Shown: positions 47,325-59,790 of the stretch, one piece after another | Layout of the letters: each line of letters starts with the position of its first letter | Numbering within the stretch: the stretch's first letter is position 1 | NCBI RefSeq assembly: GCF_040412425.1 | Contig: NC_089755.1 | Location: 53,432,798-53,496,797, forward strand | From: Macrobrachium rosenbergii | Taxonomy: Eukaryota > Arthropoda > Malacostraca > Decapoda > Palaemonidae | Reading direction: 5' to 3' | Length of the DNA stretch: 64,000 nt | The notes under the pieces: generated by a model | Seen by the model: only the letters and a program-made list of their open reading frames with translations | The model's database searches: none | Told to the model about the DNA's origin: nothing | Position numbers and translations under genes: made by a program

Positions 47325-48280
47325 CAATCCTGACTGGGGGGTAATTGATGGTGACGGATGGGTCTGACCGCTGCAAATGGCTGTGAATGGGAGTCTTCCC
47401 GTCCCGTCAGAGAATGGTGTTACAGGCACCGAACGAACGCATCAGTATTAACTGATTTACGATGGGAACTGTCATAGCTTCTTTTCACTCGACATATTTA
47501 ATCAGCTCCAGTTCACCACGGTTCGGGGAAGCGGTTGTTTCGCCCGAAAGGTTTGTCATTCGTGCGTTAACAAATGCGTTCTGTCCCTTGCGAGTACAAA
47601 CACATATCTTTAAACTATAAAAAGCCTGGACATAGCCTTCTGTCAAAATTGATCAGTTCAGTCTCTCGCTGCGGCAACATACAACTCTTTATCATCGTCA
47701 CTTTGCGTCTAATTGTTGCCGACTGTGGATGAAGCCCAGGTAGTCTCTATCCGTCGAGCTGAGCTCGCTGATATCGAAGCAGGCTTCTAAAAAAAAAAAT
47801 AAAGTAACCTGTACGCAGGCTTTTAAAAAAGTAACCCGCACACGGGCTTCTAAAAAGTAACCTGGACGGAAGAGGCGTCGTTGGGGGAGCTATATAAACC
47901 TGCTGAGGTTTTACCTTCACCTCTGACATTCAAATCGAGCGCCATGGACAGATGATACCGTTTAATGCTAAATGCTCTTCCCTCGATATTTTACCTCCCC
48001 GCTGTTTGATTCGAGTGCGGCGATGACGTCACTGGCTTGTTTCCTTCCATTTTGACGAAGAAGCATGCGGTGGGCGTGGCTGTATTCTTGTACTAGCTAT
48101 TGTCTTCGTTTTTTTTTTTTTTAATAGCTATTGTTTTATTGCTTCGAAGACCTTTTTTACGGGTTTATTAAGGCCTCTGTTTCGCTACTTTCTCTCCGGA
48201 GGCGTGAGGTTGAGTTCTTGTTCCTGTGAATGAGAAACAAAGAACGAATGTATTAGCGTTAACGAACAACGAAGAAGAAA
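47325..48280 (-). promoter_or_regulatory. fj 5' UTR and promoter region (inferred)
   Basis: Upstream of the fj ATG there is an in-frame stop at about 47441-47439. A TATA-like TTTATATAG lies on the minus strand at about 47890-47899, and a palindromic CRE-like TGACGTCA at about 48024-48031. These are motif matches only; the start site is not known. Confidence 0.3.
47779..47873. repeat. Short tandem repeat in the fj upstream region (3 copies, about 30-37 bp)
   Basis: Three units of CAGGCTTCTAAAAA followed by AGTAACCTGTACG, with small changes. They lie about 450-550 bp upstream of the fj start codon, next to a TATATAAA-like sequence (47891-47898). Confidence 0.75.
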
Positions 48281-48285
48281 CGGAA

Positions 48286-48287
<2 letters not shown>

Positions 48288-48335
<48 letters not shown>

Positions 48336-48383
48336 TCCTCTTGAAAAGAATGGCTGATATCTGCTAAGAGTTGGCCGTTGTAC

Positions 48384-48437
<54 letters not shown>
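48288..48437 (+). repeat. (AAT)n microsatellites, two arrays
   Basis: 48288-48334 and 48385-48437, separated by a 50-bp unique spacer. Confidence 0.95.
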
Positions 48438-48438
<1 letters not shown>

Positions 48439-48473
48439 GTGACATAATAAAGTTTAAAGGATGTGAATAAAGC

Positions 48474-48830
48474 ATGCGTGTATATGTATACATAATTTAC
48501 CCATGTATATAGAGTATGCGTGGGTATGCATACACAGTTTAACTATGTATATAAAGTATGCGTGTCTATGCATATACAATTTACCTAAGTATATAGGGTA
48601 TGCGTGTGCATGCATACACAATTTAAGTATGTATAAAAGTATGCGTGTTTATGCATATACATTTTACTTATGTATAGAGTATGTGTGTGTATGCATACAC
48701 AATTTAAGTATTATGGGTGTATATGCATATACAATTTAACTATGTATACAGAGTATGCATGTATATACATGCATTACAAATTGACTATGTATAAAGGGAT
48801 GTGTGTATATGCATACACAATTCAACTATA
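48474..48830 (+). repeat. Minisatellite, about 55-60 bp units, about 6 copies
   Basis: Units of TATGCATACACAATTTAAC followed by TATGTATATAGAGTATGCGT. The AT/TG-rich sequence gives a fortuitous open frame (YACVCIHNLS repeats) that is not a gene. Confidence 0.8.
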
Positions 48831-49102
48831 ATGATACAAACAAGGAAATTCAGCGTGCAATGATTGCTCTGCAAGTTTGAAATCAGAATGAAAAGAGACC
48901 AAAAGGGAGTGATGAAATAACCAACAAAAATAAATCAGTTTTGACTTACTCTTCCGGATTCGGGAGCCCAGACAAATTGAGCAATAAACACTAAAAGTTT
49001 TAGTGCATTTGTCACTGCTCTGTTTATAACTGTCAGGCAGAAGTTGCACTGATAGTAGCATAAAGTTAATCTTATCTTTACTGTTGGTCGTATTCACACT
49101 GT

Positions 49103-49372
49103 AGGCGTTATGCAAGGTTCTTTGCGGCGTCCCCTAGGCCTTAGCTGCGACCTCTTTCATTCTCTTTACTGTATCTCCGTTCATATTCTCTTTCTTCCGT
49201 CTGACTTTCCACCCTCTCTTTTAACAGCAGTTGTTTCATAGTGCAACTGCGAGGTATTCCTTCTGCTACACCTTTCAGATCTTTCTTACTGCCAATTTCC
49301 CTTTCAGCGTTGAATGACCCTATAGGTCCCAGCGCCTGGCCTTTGGCCTAAATTCTATATTCCAATTCCAAT
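49103..49372 (-). repeat. 300-bp dispersed repeat, copy 5
   Basis: Runs from GTTCTTTGCGGCGTCCC to TATATTCCAATTCC. It is inverted relative to copy 6, 93 bp away. Confidence 0.85.
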
Positions 49373-49465
49373 TGTAAGTAGCATTTAATATTAGCCATAA
49401 TAGTATTATAATTCATGGTATCAAGATCATTTTGCATCTTATCATTAACCGTAAGACACTATCGG

Positions 49466-49772
49466 AATGGAATGGAATATAGAGTTTAGGCCAAAGGCCA
49501 AGCGCTGGGGCCTATGAGGTCATTCAACGCTGGAAGGGAAATTGACAGTGAGAAGGTTTGAAAGGTGTAACAGGAAAACCTCGCAGTTGCACTATGAAAC
49601 AATAATTGTTAGGAGAGGGTGGATAGCAAGATGGAAGGAAGGTAATACGAAAGGTGGTACAGTAAAAGGAATGAAAGGGGTTGCAGCTAGGGGCCGAAGG
49701 AACTGCTTCAAAGAACCTTTAGTAATGCCTACAGTGCACTCCGTGAGGTCCACCGCCGGCACTACCCCCGAT
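49466..49772 (+). repeat. 300-bp dispersed repeat, copy 6
   Basis: Starts GGAATGGAATATAGAGTTTA and runs through GGCCAAGCGCTGGGG, CTCGCAGTTGCACTATG, AATGAAAGGGGTTGCAGCTA and GCACTACCCCC. Open frame KTSQLHYETIIVRRGW ... GGTVKGMKGVAARGRR. Confidence 0.9.
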
Positions 49773-50092
49773 ATTGTTTACAAAACCATAGAGCTAATTA
49801 CACAAACGGACAAGAAAAATTAACAAACATCACACAGTCATTTCTCGGATGACACAAACACGCCTTGCACAAACAGGAAGGGGGCGCGTCCCCCGCGCTC
49901 CCTTCCCCTTTCAACATTGATTACGAAGACGAGGCTCGAGTATCACCTCGTCTACTGTCATGCAAAGGGCGCCTTCCCCCACTCCCCACGAGTGCTTGAA
50001 GTCACGGCGCTAATAATAATAATAATAATATTAGAAATTGGTGTTTATTGATTACTTAAGGTTAATGAATCTGAATACATCGTCACTGGTGT

Positions 50093-50093
<1 letters not shown>

Positions 50094-50165
<72 letters not shown>
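50094..50165 (+). repeat. (GA)n microsatellite, about 71 bp
   Basis: Pure GA repeat. A short (GT)n is at about 50313-50330. Confidence 0.97.
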
Positions 50166-50167
<2 letters not shown>

Positions 50168-50778
50168 GACTGAAAGCAGGAAAAAAGCGTCAATATTTCA
50201 GTGAGCTGACCACACTCCCTCTGCTGCTACGTTCATCAAACGCATCATTACAGACAGTTTGCGCGAAAAATTTATAGGAAATCATTACTCATAGGACAGA
50301 CATCAAAGCTCTGTGTGTGTGTGTGTGTGTGGATGTGGATGTGTGTGTTTTTCGTAACCTCCACACAGCTCTTGTGTTTACGTAAGGCACGAAAACGAAT
50401 AGATTAAAGAACGAGAAGCAGCAGGAGATACAAAAAAGGAATATAAACAAAAATGCTTCTAGCTTACGCGTGAGCAGAATATATTTAATGGGGCTCTATG
50501 CAAAGCTGGTTTCTTTGTCGACTCGACAATGGTCTATTACCGTACTATTCAGACGGGAGAGAAGGACCCTCACGCCTCAAGGAAGACAGAAATGTCTGTA
50601 GACAGACACAGACAGACAATAATAAGAAAAAAAAATAAGTTCACGAAGGAACGACACGCAGATTAGTATATTTTCGTAATAGGGTTTTGCCCGGCTTCTC
50701 AGAACTATTAGCTTTTCATGGCTATACATATACTATACATATATTGTTTTTAAAACGTATGCTATTGATATTCAAACG

Positions 50779-50810
50779 AGAGAGAGAGAGAGAGAGATAA
50801 GAGAGAGAGA

Positions 50811-50879
<69 letters not shown>
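50779..50879 (+). repeat. (GA)n followed by (AT)n
   Basis: Short interrupted GA run at 50779-50812 leading into (AT)n at 50814-50879. Confidence 0.95.
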
Positions 50880-50883
<4 letters not shown>

Positions 50884-51370
50884 GCAGTACTTGTCCATTG
50901 TCCTCCACCCCCAAGAAGGATAGGTCTATGAATTTATCCCATTTCTTCTAATCATTCTGCTTAAAACATAATTTTATTTATTGAGGCCAAGTTGAAATCA
51001 TCTATACATTGGTGACTCAGTTTGATAGCTTTTGACTCTAATTAAATATTTAAGTAAACTGATCACGTATATTAGAACCATGTAACGTACTGTACATACA
51101 AATTTGGGTTCATTGTGGCTTTGGTGAAATATCTAACTTCGATGTAGATCAATGAGTTTTTAAGGCAATATTAGATTTCGCCCTTCTTGGTGGCGCAGTG
51201 GTTAGGTTTTGTTGTTGTTCTACGCTTTTGAATTCTGCCAATTAGGCCTACAAGATTCAACCAGGTCGTAACCCCCTAAATCATAAACACAAAGAGTAAA
51301 AACGCTATTTAATCATAGACCCATCAGATTAAAACATTTTGAAAATCCACGCGGAAAGAAATCATACTGG

Positions 51371-51526
51371 AAAATCCTACCTGAAAATCCGCCCTGTTTA
51401 TCGACCCTGCCAAGTCCTAGTCAAAATCCTACTTGAAAATCCGAACTGTTTACCGATCCTGCCAAGTCTTAGTCAAAATCCTACTTGAAAACCCGACCTG
51501 TTTACCGATCCTGCCAAGTCCTATAG
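51371..51526 (+). repeat. 52-bp tandem repeat, 3 copies
   Basis: Units start at 51371, 51423 and 51475 with AAAATCCTACTTGAAAATCC, then CTGTTTACCGATCCTGCCAA. The copies are about 90% identical by eye. Confidence 0.85.
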
Positions 51527-51712
51527 TCCTGTGTCCCACAGGAGAACGGCTTTAATTGGATATGTCAAGGCGACGCCCATCTTGCACTGACATCCAGTTC
51601 TGGGGACGAACCGGTTATTTACATAATAATAGAAAAAAGAATTTAGTGTGTCTTAGTTTATTTCCAGAAGGAGTTGAAGTGAATCCTAAATTTGGATATT
51701 TACATAATAAAC

Positions 51713-51714
<2 letters not shown>

Positions 51715-51745
<31 letters not shown>
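51715..51745 (+). repeat. (CA)n microsatellite
   Basis: About 15 CA units. Confidence 0.95.
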
Positions 51746-51747
<2 letters not shown>

Positions 51748-53857
51748 AACACTTATTGGTAGAATATTCTAAAAGAAAAGTCGAATGAAATTTATATATG
51801 AAAATGAACTCTGCAAAAGGAATTTTTAACATATCATCGTTACACAGCGAAAAACAACCGCTGGTTTTTACAAGAAAGTCTTTTGCCTGTGTGTGTGTGA
51901 GACTAACATTTTCCAAGATCAAACGTACTTCAAATACTTCCGCAGAATTACCAGAGTGACTAATATCGCGATGAAGTAATCCGCTGGAGTAATTCGCTGT
52001 TGAGTCACCGAGCCACTATAAGACATTCGTCTTAACACTGACGTCTCTTATTGACTTCAGTCTACATCCTAGACTGAAAACCCTACCAAAACCAACGCGT
52101 TCAGAACTTCACTAGACTGAAATTCGCCCTCGAACAAGAATATCTTTACATGACACAGAAGAAACATTTCCATGACGACTGTGGAGAGCCATTGCCTAAA
52201 TTAAACGCGCGCGATAAACAAAAGGCCAAAGAGAAATATTGGACGAAATTGGTAAGCTGGCCACTCTCATTAAAAAGCTAAACACACATTAGGAGAGATC
52301 AACGTGCGGGTTCGCGTGACGTCATCGCTGTGCGGGGAGGGATGGATTGTTGGTAGGAGGGGAGGGGAGGGGAGGAAGAGGGAGACGGAGGGAGGAAAAG
52401 GACTGAGGGGGGAGGGGGGTTGTTAAGCTCTCTTGAAGGGGTTATGTTACCACCACACTCACTCACACTATAACCAACTTCCTACCGCACACGGAGGATG
52501 TTGTCACCTCCCCTCTTATCTCTGTGTGTGTGTCTCTCTCTCTCTCATCCCCCAAGGGCGAGAGAAAGGGCATTTACACGGATCTTGACGGTATTTTGGC
52601 ATATTCTTTCCTTTCACCCGGATACTTTATCACGGAGGAGCAGAGAGCATCCGTGATGCTAACGTCTTGCTTCTGACTGTAGACAGATTTCCTCATAGGG
52701 CTACAGTGATTACGAGAGAGAGAGAGAGAGAATACCCGTAAGCGTGTACACAAAGAATGTACCTCCAAAACAATAGGTACAACCAAGGTACAACAGTATT
52801 CCACAAGAGAAAAGTTTATACCCGTAACATTTAAATAAATACCCACGTGTCAGTTAAATTATTGCAGGATCTTAAATGAAAATAATCACAAAATATTTTA
52901 CCAATTCCCCACACGAATCCACATACTGTATTGGTGTACTTCAAGGACGCATACTTTAACTCACTTTATTTACAGCCAACAATATTACTATGTTCACAGA
53001 CAACAAAAACGCTCTGTTTATAACCAACAATAAATGTATTTTTCGTCACACGAATATATTCTAGTGGTAGAAATCACATTTCACCATGAGCATAAAAAAA
53101 AGAGAAACCTGTTGTATTCACTTTGTATGAGACTAGTTTCTCTGCGCAGAAACCAAGTGGGCCAAGCTAGCCTGAACTGGCTGGAGGTGGATGATTTATT
53201 TCCGCAGTCATACTTGATGAAAAGCTTACGTTAAGGGAACGCGTCCTAAATAAAGTACATACGAGAGAATGGTCACTGGACGAGCTATAGCGTACATGTT
53301 CATCACGCAAGAAGCCATTTTACCCGCACCTGACAGGGTTCAGTTACCTTACCAGCCTTTTGTTTGTTTTTATTTTAAACAGTAACCGCAGAAACAATTA
53401 GGCCTTGCTAGCCATGAAACTTATACACTGGCGTATAATCTACCCGTGACCTTCAAGTTTTTAAAATATCCCTTACTTTCACTGGAAAAGCACCAGCTTG
53501 GGACTAATGATTTCCTTGTAGGCCTATGCTTTGATAAGGCCATAAAATGGCTGGTACTTAAAATAAACCTCGGTAATTAGACCGATAAACGGATTCAAAA
53601 TATTTGTAAGAATTTATCAGCCTCACTTTGGCCCGTTACAACTCGCAAGACTTACGTTTTGTGTCAAAATTTAAAACTAACATTAGGGTGTACATGACAT
53701 TTCTCAACGCAGGAGCGTTGACCTTAAGCTTCAGAACACTGTAAAAATAAATTAAAAAAAACCATCATGGCTGCTTTGAGCCTGAAAAAAAACTATAACA
53801 TTTAAATATATATTATCTTTACGGGACAAAATCGTTTTCAGATTAGGTCCAAAACTG

Positions 53858-54172
53858 AACAGAGATCCTGTTGTTTCGTTCAATATCCATATTCTTCGCC
53901 AAAATACAGCTTTCTCTCTTTTATCGACGGAACTTTCGGGCAGCAATTAAACGGAATTCAAAAATCGCGTTTTATAACAGAGATCCTGTTGTTTCGTTCA
54001 ATATCCATATTCTTCGCCAAAATACAGCTTTCTCTCTTTTATCGACGGAACTTTCGGGCAGCAATTAAACGGAATTCTAAATTCGCGTTTTATAACAGAC
54101 ATCCTGTTTTTCGTTCAATATTATTCTTCGCCAAAATACAGCTTTCTCTCTTTTATCGACGGAACTTTCATC
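53858..54172 (+). repeat. 118-bp tandem repeat, 2.7 copies
   Basis: Copies start at 53858, 53976 and 54094 with AACAGAGATCCTGTTGTTTC and include CTTCGCCAAAATACAGC and TTATCGACGGAACTTTC. The first two are nearly identical; the third has small deletions and is cut short. The apparent ORFs here are only this repeat read in frame. Confidence 0.92.
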
Positions 54173-54284
54173 TCAGTTTTATAACCATTCTTTTGTCTGT
54201 TTCTGTGCCTGTCTCGAAAAGACCATCTTAGCTCCTTTTTCGCTATCCGTTCGCCGTTCAGCCTGTTTCTCAAGAGCTGGCTAT

Positions 54285-54288
54285 GTTG

Positions 54289-54328
<40 letters not shown>

Positions 54329-54372
54329 ATGGCAAGACTGTTGGCGTGCAGGAAATTTTTTCCTTGCCGGAC

Positions 54373-54452
<80 letters not shown>

Positions 54453-54585
54453 AACTCGTTATATAACACAGTGTCTTTGGGAAGGAATGAGTCTCTCTCT
54501 CTCTCTCTCTCTCTCTCTAAAAGTATACAAACTTTAGTGCATAGGAATTTACAACGTAATGATGATATTAGCGAAGACCTTCATA

Positions 54586-54628
<43 letters not shown>

Positions 54629-54629
54629 T
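54285..54629 (+). repeat. (ATC)n, (CT)n and (ATT)n microsatellites
   Basis: (ATC)n 54285-54328; (CT)n 54376-54447 and 54490-54518; (ATT)n 54582-54629. These CT arrays are two of the few with the pyrimidine strand on plus. Confidence 0.95.
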
Positions 54630-54928
54630 ATTAAGTCAGCTAAGAAACTCTTACTTTTATCAATGCTCTTTTTATTTACATTTTATCTATATTTTGCACA
54701 ACTGTTTAATGAGAAATGTTATATATAATATTAAAAAGTCACTGAAACATTCAAACATTATTCGAATAGGGATGACTAAGTTTTCGTTTTCGATCTCTAT
54801 TTTTATTTATAAAAAAGATTTCAAGACTTTTTCCATACATTTTACTTTGTATAAATGCAAATGATTCATTTTACAAAATACTGTTACAAGGTAATAATCT
54901 CAGAGTGAAAATTCCTCGCCCCCTACAT

Positions 54929-54930
54929 AA

Positions 54931-54973
<43 letters not shown>

Positions 54974-55054
54974 GCAATAATAATAATAATAATAATATAT
55001 ATTCTTTATTTATTATATAAAATGTTATTCCTATATTTTCGATTACTATAAATG

Positions 55055-55126
<72 letters not shown>
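54929..55126. repeat. (AAT)n and (AT)n microsatellites
   Basis: (AAT)n 54929-54973 and 54976-54998; (AT)n 55058-55126. Confidence 0.95.
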
Positions 55127-55130
<4 letters not shown>

Positions 55131-55532
55131 TCTTGTTTAAAGGATTTGTGTTATATATATTGACGCATTACGTGATAATAAGTCCACTGTCCCGTGATCG
55201 AGTTTTTTATCACCTAAAAATTATCGATTATTGGTAGTTGGATATTAAAGGACTTTTGTTTCTAGATTGTATATGAATCACGGTTATCCCACAGTGATTT
55301 ATATAGATATATATAGAGAGATATATATATAGAGATAGAGAGAGAGAGTTTAAAGAATATATTGACGCATTACGATAGCACTGCTGTTGAAGTTTTTCTT
55401 TCTTATCGATTATTGGTAGTACTATTGTGCTAGCATTATCCCACAGTTTTAGCAGAGAGAGAGAGAGACAGAATAAAAGAGAGAGAGAGAGAGTGAGAGA
55501 GAGAAAAAAACTGCATGGTTAGAGAAAAAAGC

Positions 55533-55534
<2 letters not shown>

Positions 55535-55602
<68 letters not shown>

Positions 55603-55725
55603 CTGCACGCCAACACGATTGTCACAGAATGATGATGATGATACTGATAATAATAATGCTCCCGATAATGATGATACTGATGATGACTTGGCGAGACAAA
55701 TTTTGGGAATAAAGAAACCAAGAAG

Positions 55726-55799
<74 letters not shown>

Positions 55800-55840
55800 T
55801 AACTATTCTGCAGACGAAAGCCAGTAAACGAAACCATAAG

Positions 55841-55907
<67 letters not shown>

Positions 55908-55947
55908 AACTATTCTACAGACGAAAGCCAGTAGAACAAACCATAAG

Positions 55948-56000
<53 letters not shown>

Positions 56001-56040
56001 CTTTAACTATTCTGCAGACGAAAGCCAGTAGAACAAGCCA
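55535..56040 (+). repeat. Compound (GA)n satellite with a recurring 44-50 bp spacer
   Basis: (GA)n at 55535-55598, 55730-55797, 55849-55905 and 55951-55996. After the last three arrays the same spacer follows (TTAACTATTCTGCAGACGAA then AGCCAGTA and ACCATAAG), so the true unit is spacer plus (GA)n, about 100 bp, in three copies. Confidence 0.9.
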
Positions 56041-56929
56041 TGAGCACTGGCATACCTCAAGGGCGGTGCTGTCATCCCCCTCTGTTTGGACAAGACGCAT
56101 TAACGCGTCCTTTACCCAGATCACACGGCTATTTACAGTCTGCCCGGAGGTTCTCAGGCTCCCAGAGTCATTCTGGTCTTGCTTCTGAATGTACAAGCAA
56201 GGGAGTCAAGAAAGATATTCTATAAATAAGGAGCAAAATCAAGGGAGGTCATAAACAAGGTCCAGAGTGATTATGGTTATAGTCTGTATTCTGTAATGGT
56301 CTGTGATAGTCTGGTAGACAGTGGTGATAAACACTTAACGAGAGAAACCAGAAATAAAGTTTGATAAGTGGTGATAATGAAGATACTAAGCTTACATAAT
56401 ATATACAGCAGGCTGCAACAATATAATTTATGACTAAGAATTTATAAGTGTGCACCAAGCCTTCAATAAAAATCTTTCAAGTGCATAGAACCATATGATA
56501 AGAATTGGCGTACAAATCGAAGTTACATTAGAAGTTATCAAGTAGACCAAACCGCGATAAACAAAGAGAGAGTTTACCAGCATAACGCACAACCGTAATA
56601 CGGGGGGCGGGGGAGGGGGGGGCGCCTACCAAACTCGCCTCAAGTATCCGACAAACTTTGGCGCCTCAAGATTGTCGTTATATTTTATATTTTTCTTTGA
56701 TAACCGAGACTCCAGAGAACTTTTTTTTTTTTTTATTTCTTCAGAGATCCTTTTTTTTTTTTTTTTTTACTAAGGCTTTTATGAGAGAAAAGACTTTTGG
56801 AGGCTTTAGATGTTATTAAGCGAGCCATGAGCAGACGTGAGGTTTTTACGATATTATTGTTTTATTATCAGTAAAGGATTCTGCGCTCGTCTTCTCTCTC
56901 AATGCTATCCCGGGATTTACGGTTGTGGA

Positions 56930-56955
56930 GAGAGAGAGACGAACAAAAATTATCC

Positions 56956-57007
<52 letters not shown>

Positions 57008-57062
57008 CCAACAAAAATTATCCAAAGAGAGAGAAAGAGAGAGACGCCAACAAAAATTATCC

Positions 57063-57128
<66 letters not shown>

Positions 57129-57184
57129 CCAAAAAAATCAACCAAAGGAGAGAGAGAGGCGCCAACAGAAAGTATCCAAAGAAA

Positions 57185-57219
<35 letters not shown>
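56930..57219 (+). repeat. Compound (GA)n satellite with CCAACAAAAATTATCCAAA spacer
   Basis: Five spacers of the form CCAACAAAAATTATCCAAA (variants at about 56940, 57007, 57042, 57128 and 57161) alternate with (GA)n tracts (56960-57006, 57067-57127, 57190-57219 and a short one). The same spacer type occurs in the 45.2-45.4 kb block. Confidence 0.9.
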
Positions 57220-57221
<2 letters not shown>

Positions 57222-57448
57222 TATTATTAAATAGCAAGAAAAGGCACTTTCAGACTCACGGTGTTACCGGAACAGAGTTTTAATAGATTTACCGCCAATG
57301 CCAAAGCTTTGACAAAAAAGAGAAAAAAAAAAATACTTTAGATTTACACACGGGCGTAAATATATATTTGTTTACATAGTGTTGTCTTGACATACTTGTT
57401 GTTCTGTACCATAATAATGTCTTCGGTTCTTCTAACAGGTCCTTATTA

Positions 57449-57449
<1 letters not shown>

Positions 57450-57487
<38 letters not shown>

Positions 57488-57581
57488 GGGAAGAAATCCA
57501 GAATGTCAGTGTAAATAATAATAATTATGTTATTTTAATAATAATAATAATTGTGAAGAAATCCAGAATGATGTCAGTATA

Positions 57582-57632
<51 letters not shown>
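57450..57632 (+). repeat. (AAT)n arrays with duplicated spacer
   Basis: (AAT)n 57450-57486 and 57580-57632. The phrase GAAGAAATCCAGAATG occurs in both spacers (57489 and 57556). Confidence 0.92.
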
Positions 57633-57633
<1 letters not shown>

Positions 57634-58007
57634 GAAGATTAATTCATTTCAACACTATATTTAAAGTGTTCACTCGACAACCGGATCTTTCTGAACAGCA
57701 AAAAATAACAGCACCAGATTCTCCCTTGATTGGACTCCTTCGGCCCGTGTTGGTGGCATAAGGCCCTCTAAATCTCAACCAACCAACCTGACAGAGTCCC
57801 TCAACCAACCACCATAAAAAAATAAAATGAGTTCCACCAGAAACTTAAAAAATGACATACACATCAGAAGGAAGGCCACCCAGATTTCAAAAGAGGACTG
57901 AAATTTCATCCCGGGACTCCGCTTTGCAGAGGAACAAGAAGGCTCTGTTCATCTCTCTCCACTTCTGAGAAGTAGGAGCGTCTCTGGGTCCTATGCGCTG
58001 GTGCGAA

Positions 58008-58425
58008 GTTCCGGGAAGAACCGAGAAGTCCCGAGATGTTCCAAGAAGAAACAAGAAGGCCAGAGAAGTCCCAAGGAGAACCGAGAAGTCCAAAGAAGGA
58101 CCGAGAAGTCCTAAAAAGTCCCGAGAACCAAGCAGTCCCAAGAAGAACCGAGAAGTCCTAAGAAGAACCGAGAAGTCCCAAAAGAACCGAGAAGTCCTAA
58201 GAAGAGCCGAGAAGTCGTAAGAACCAAGAAGTCCCAAAAAGAACCGAGAAGTCCTAAGAAGAACTGAGAAGTCATAAGAAGAACCAAGAAGTCCCAAAAG
58301 AACCGAGAAGTCCCAAAAAGAACTGAGAAGTTCTAAGAAGAACCAAGAAGTCCCAAGAAGAACCGGGAAGTCCTAAGAAGAACCAAGAAGTCCTAAAAAG
58401 AACCGACAAGTCCTAAAAAGGGAGG
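58008..58425 (+). repeat. About 20-bp purine-rich minisatellite, about 20 copies
   Basis: Units of GAAGAACCGAGAAGTCCTAA and GAAGAACCGAGAAGTCCCAA with frequent 3-bp changes. The plus strand is strongly purine-biased. Open frames across it are repeat artefacts. Confidence 0.92.
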
Positions 58426-58677
58426 TATGAGGTTGATGACATCACTCTGGTGTCAACTTGCAAGTGTCATGCAGACGTTGCTAAGTGGTCGTGGCACTTA
58501 TTATTATTATTATTATTATTATTAAACTTGAATAAATAAATTTACAAGCTCTAATAGGTACTATCATAGATACAGTTTAAAATACAATGGCTGTTATGCA
58601 GTTACAGGAGAAAATTATACATAAACATACGTATGTATGTACGTATTCACAAATATATACGTATGTAGGCCTAGGCC

Positions 58678-58678
58678 T

Positions 58679-58756
<78 letters not shown>
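58678..58756. repeat. (AT)n microsatellite, about 79 bp
   Basis: AT alternation with one TTT interruption at about 58697. Confidence 0.96.
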
Positions 58757-58762
<6 letters not shown>

Positions 58763-59529
58763 CAGATGTTTTCGCGTATAGACAGATAGATTCAAAGCAA
58801 ATATAAACGAACTCTGTACAACAACAAATGTCACAAAAAAAAATCCCTTTTATCTCTTACTTTGCAAAATGCATCCCAGCTGATGCACAAAAGATCAAAG
58901 ATAACGGATGTTTTTTCATAGCAAAAAAAAAAAAAAAAAAAAAATAGGGGAACGTTCATTTCTCCAAACTTTTTTCCCAGTCTTTTTTTCCCAATATTTT
59001 TTCCCCAATTTTTTCCTTTTTTCCCTGTCTTTTTTCCCCAAAATAAACGAAACAGTGACTGACTCACTCTTGTAAACCTTTTCCCTTGTACGTCGCAAAT
59101 CACATCAAAATATTTACCTTTTATTTTTTTCCCTCCATAGGTTAAAAATAAAAAAGGAACAAACCTTTATTCTTCGTTATCATTTTTTTTTATTTTTCTT
59201 TAGAGGATTGCCGATTGGCCATCTGCGCGGTATTTGTATTGATTTTTAATCTGATGTGAATGGTTAGTAGGCCCTTGACAAATGGATAAATGCACGATAG
59301 CAACAGATTATATATATAAATATTATATAAATATATATACAGTATATATATACTGTATATCTGCCCAGCAAAGATACGAACAGCATGCCCAAATGTGTAG
59401 TGGTGCCACCATTTAAGCGCTTCGTGAAGAAAGCACCTCTCTCTCTCTCATCAAAAACATTCCAACGACAGAAATGGTTGACAAGAGCGACTTACGTCGA
59501 AGGTGAGAGAGAGAGCTCAAGAACTTCGG

Positions 59530-59532
<3 letters not shown>

Positions 59533-59598
<66 letters not shown>

Positions 59599-59732
59599 GC
59601 GAGATGTAAAGACACTTCCCAGATTTCAGCACCAGCTTGTATCACGGCTCGTGGAAGACTATACATTTTTCATTCTCGTGATTGGGTGATAGGAAATGAC
59701 ACAATGGTCCTTGCGTCTAATTCTTAGGAGTT

Positions 59733-59790
<58 letters not shown>

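Noticed and set aside
47325..47429. Upstream extension of the fj frame to a GTG at 47429
   Set aside because: There is no ATG in that part; the first in-frame ATG is at 47324, preceded by an in-frame stop at about 47440.
47617..47660. TATAAAAAG followed by TCAGTTCAGTC on the plus strand, resembling a core promoter
   Set aside because: The spacing between TATA and the initiator-like TCAGT is too long (about 39 nt) and no plus-strand gene follows.
51178..51270. TGGTGGCGCAGTGGTTAG followed later by GATTCAACC, like the A and B boxes of a tRNA
   Set aside because: No cloverleaf could be drawn and no SINE body matches the other copies; it may be a decayed SINE head, but support is too weak to list.
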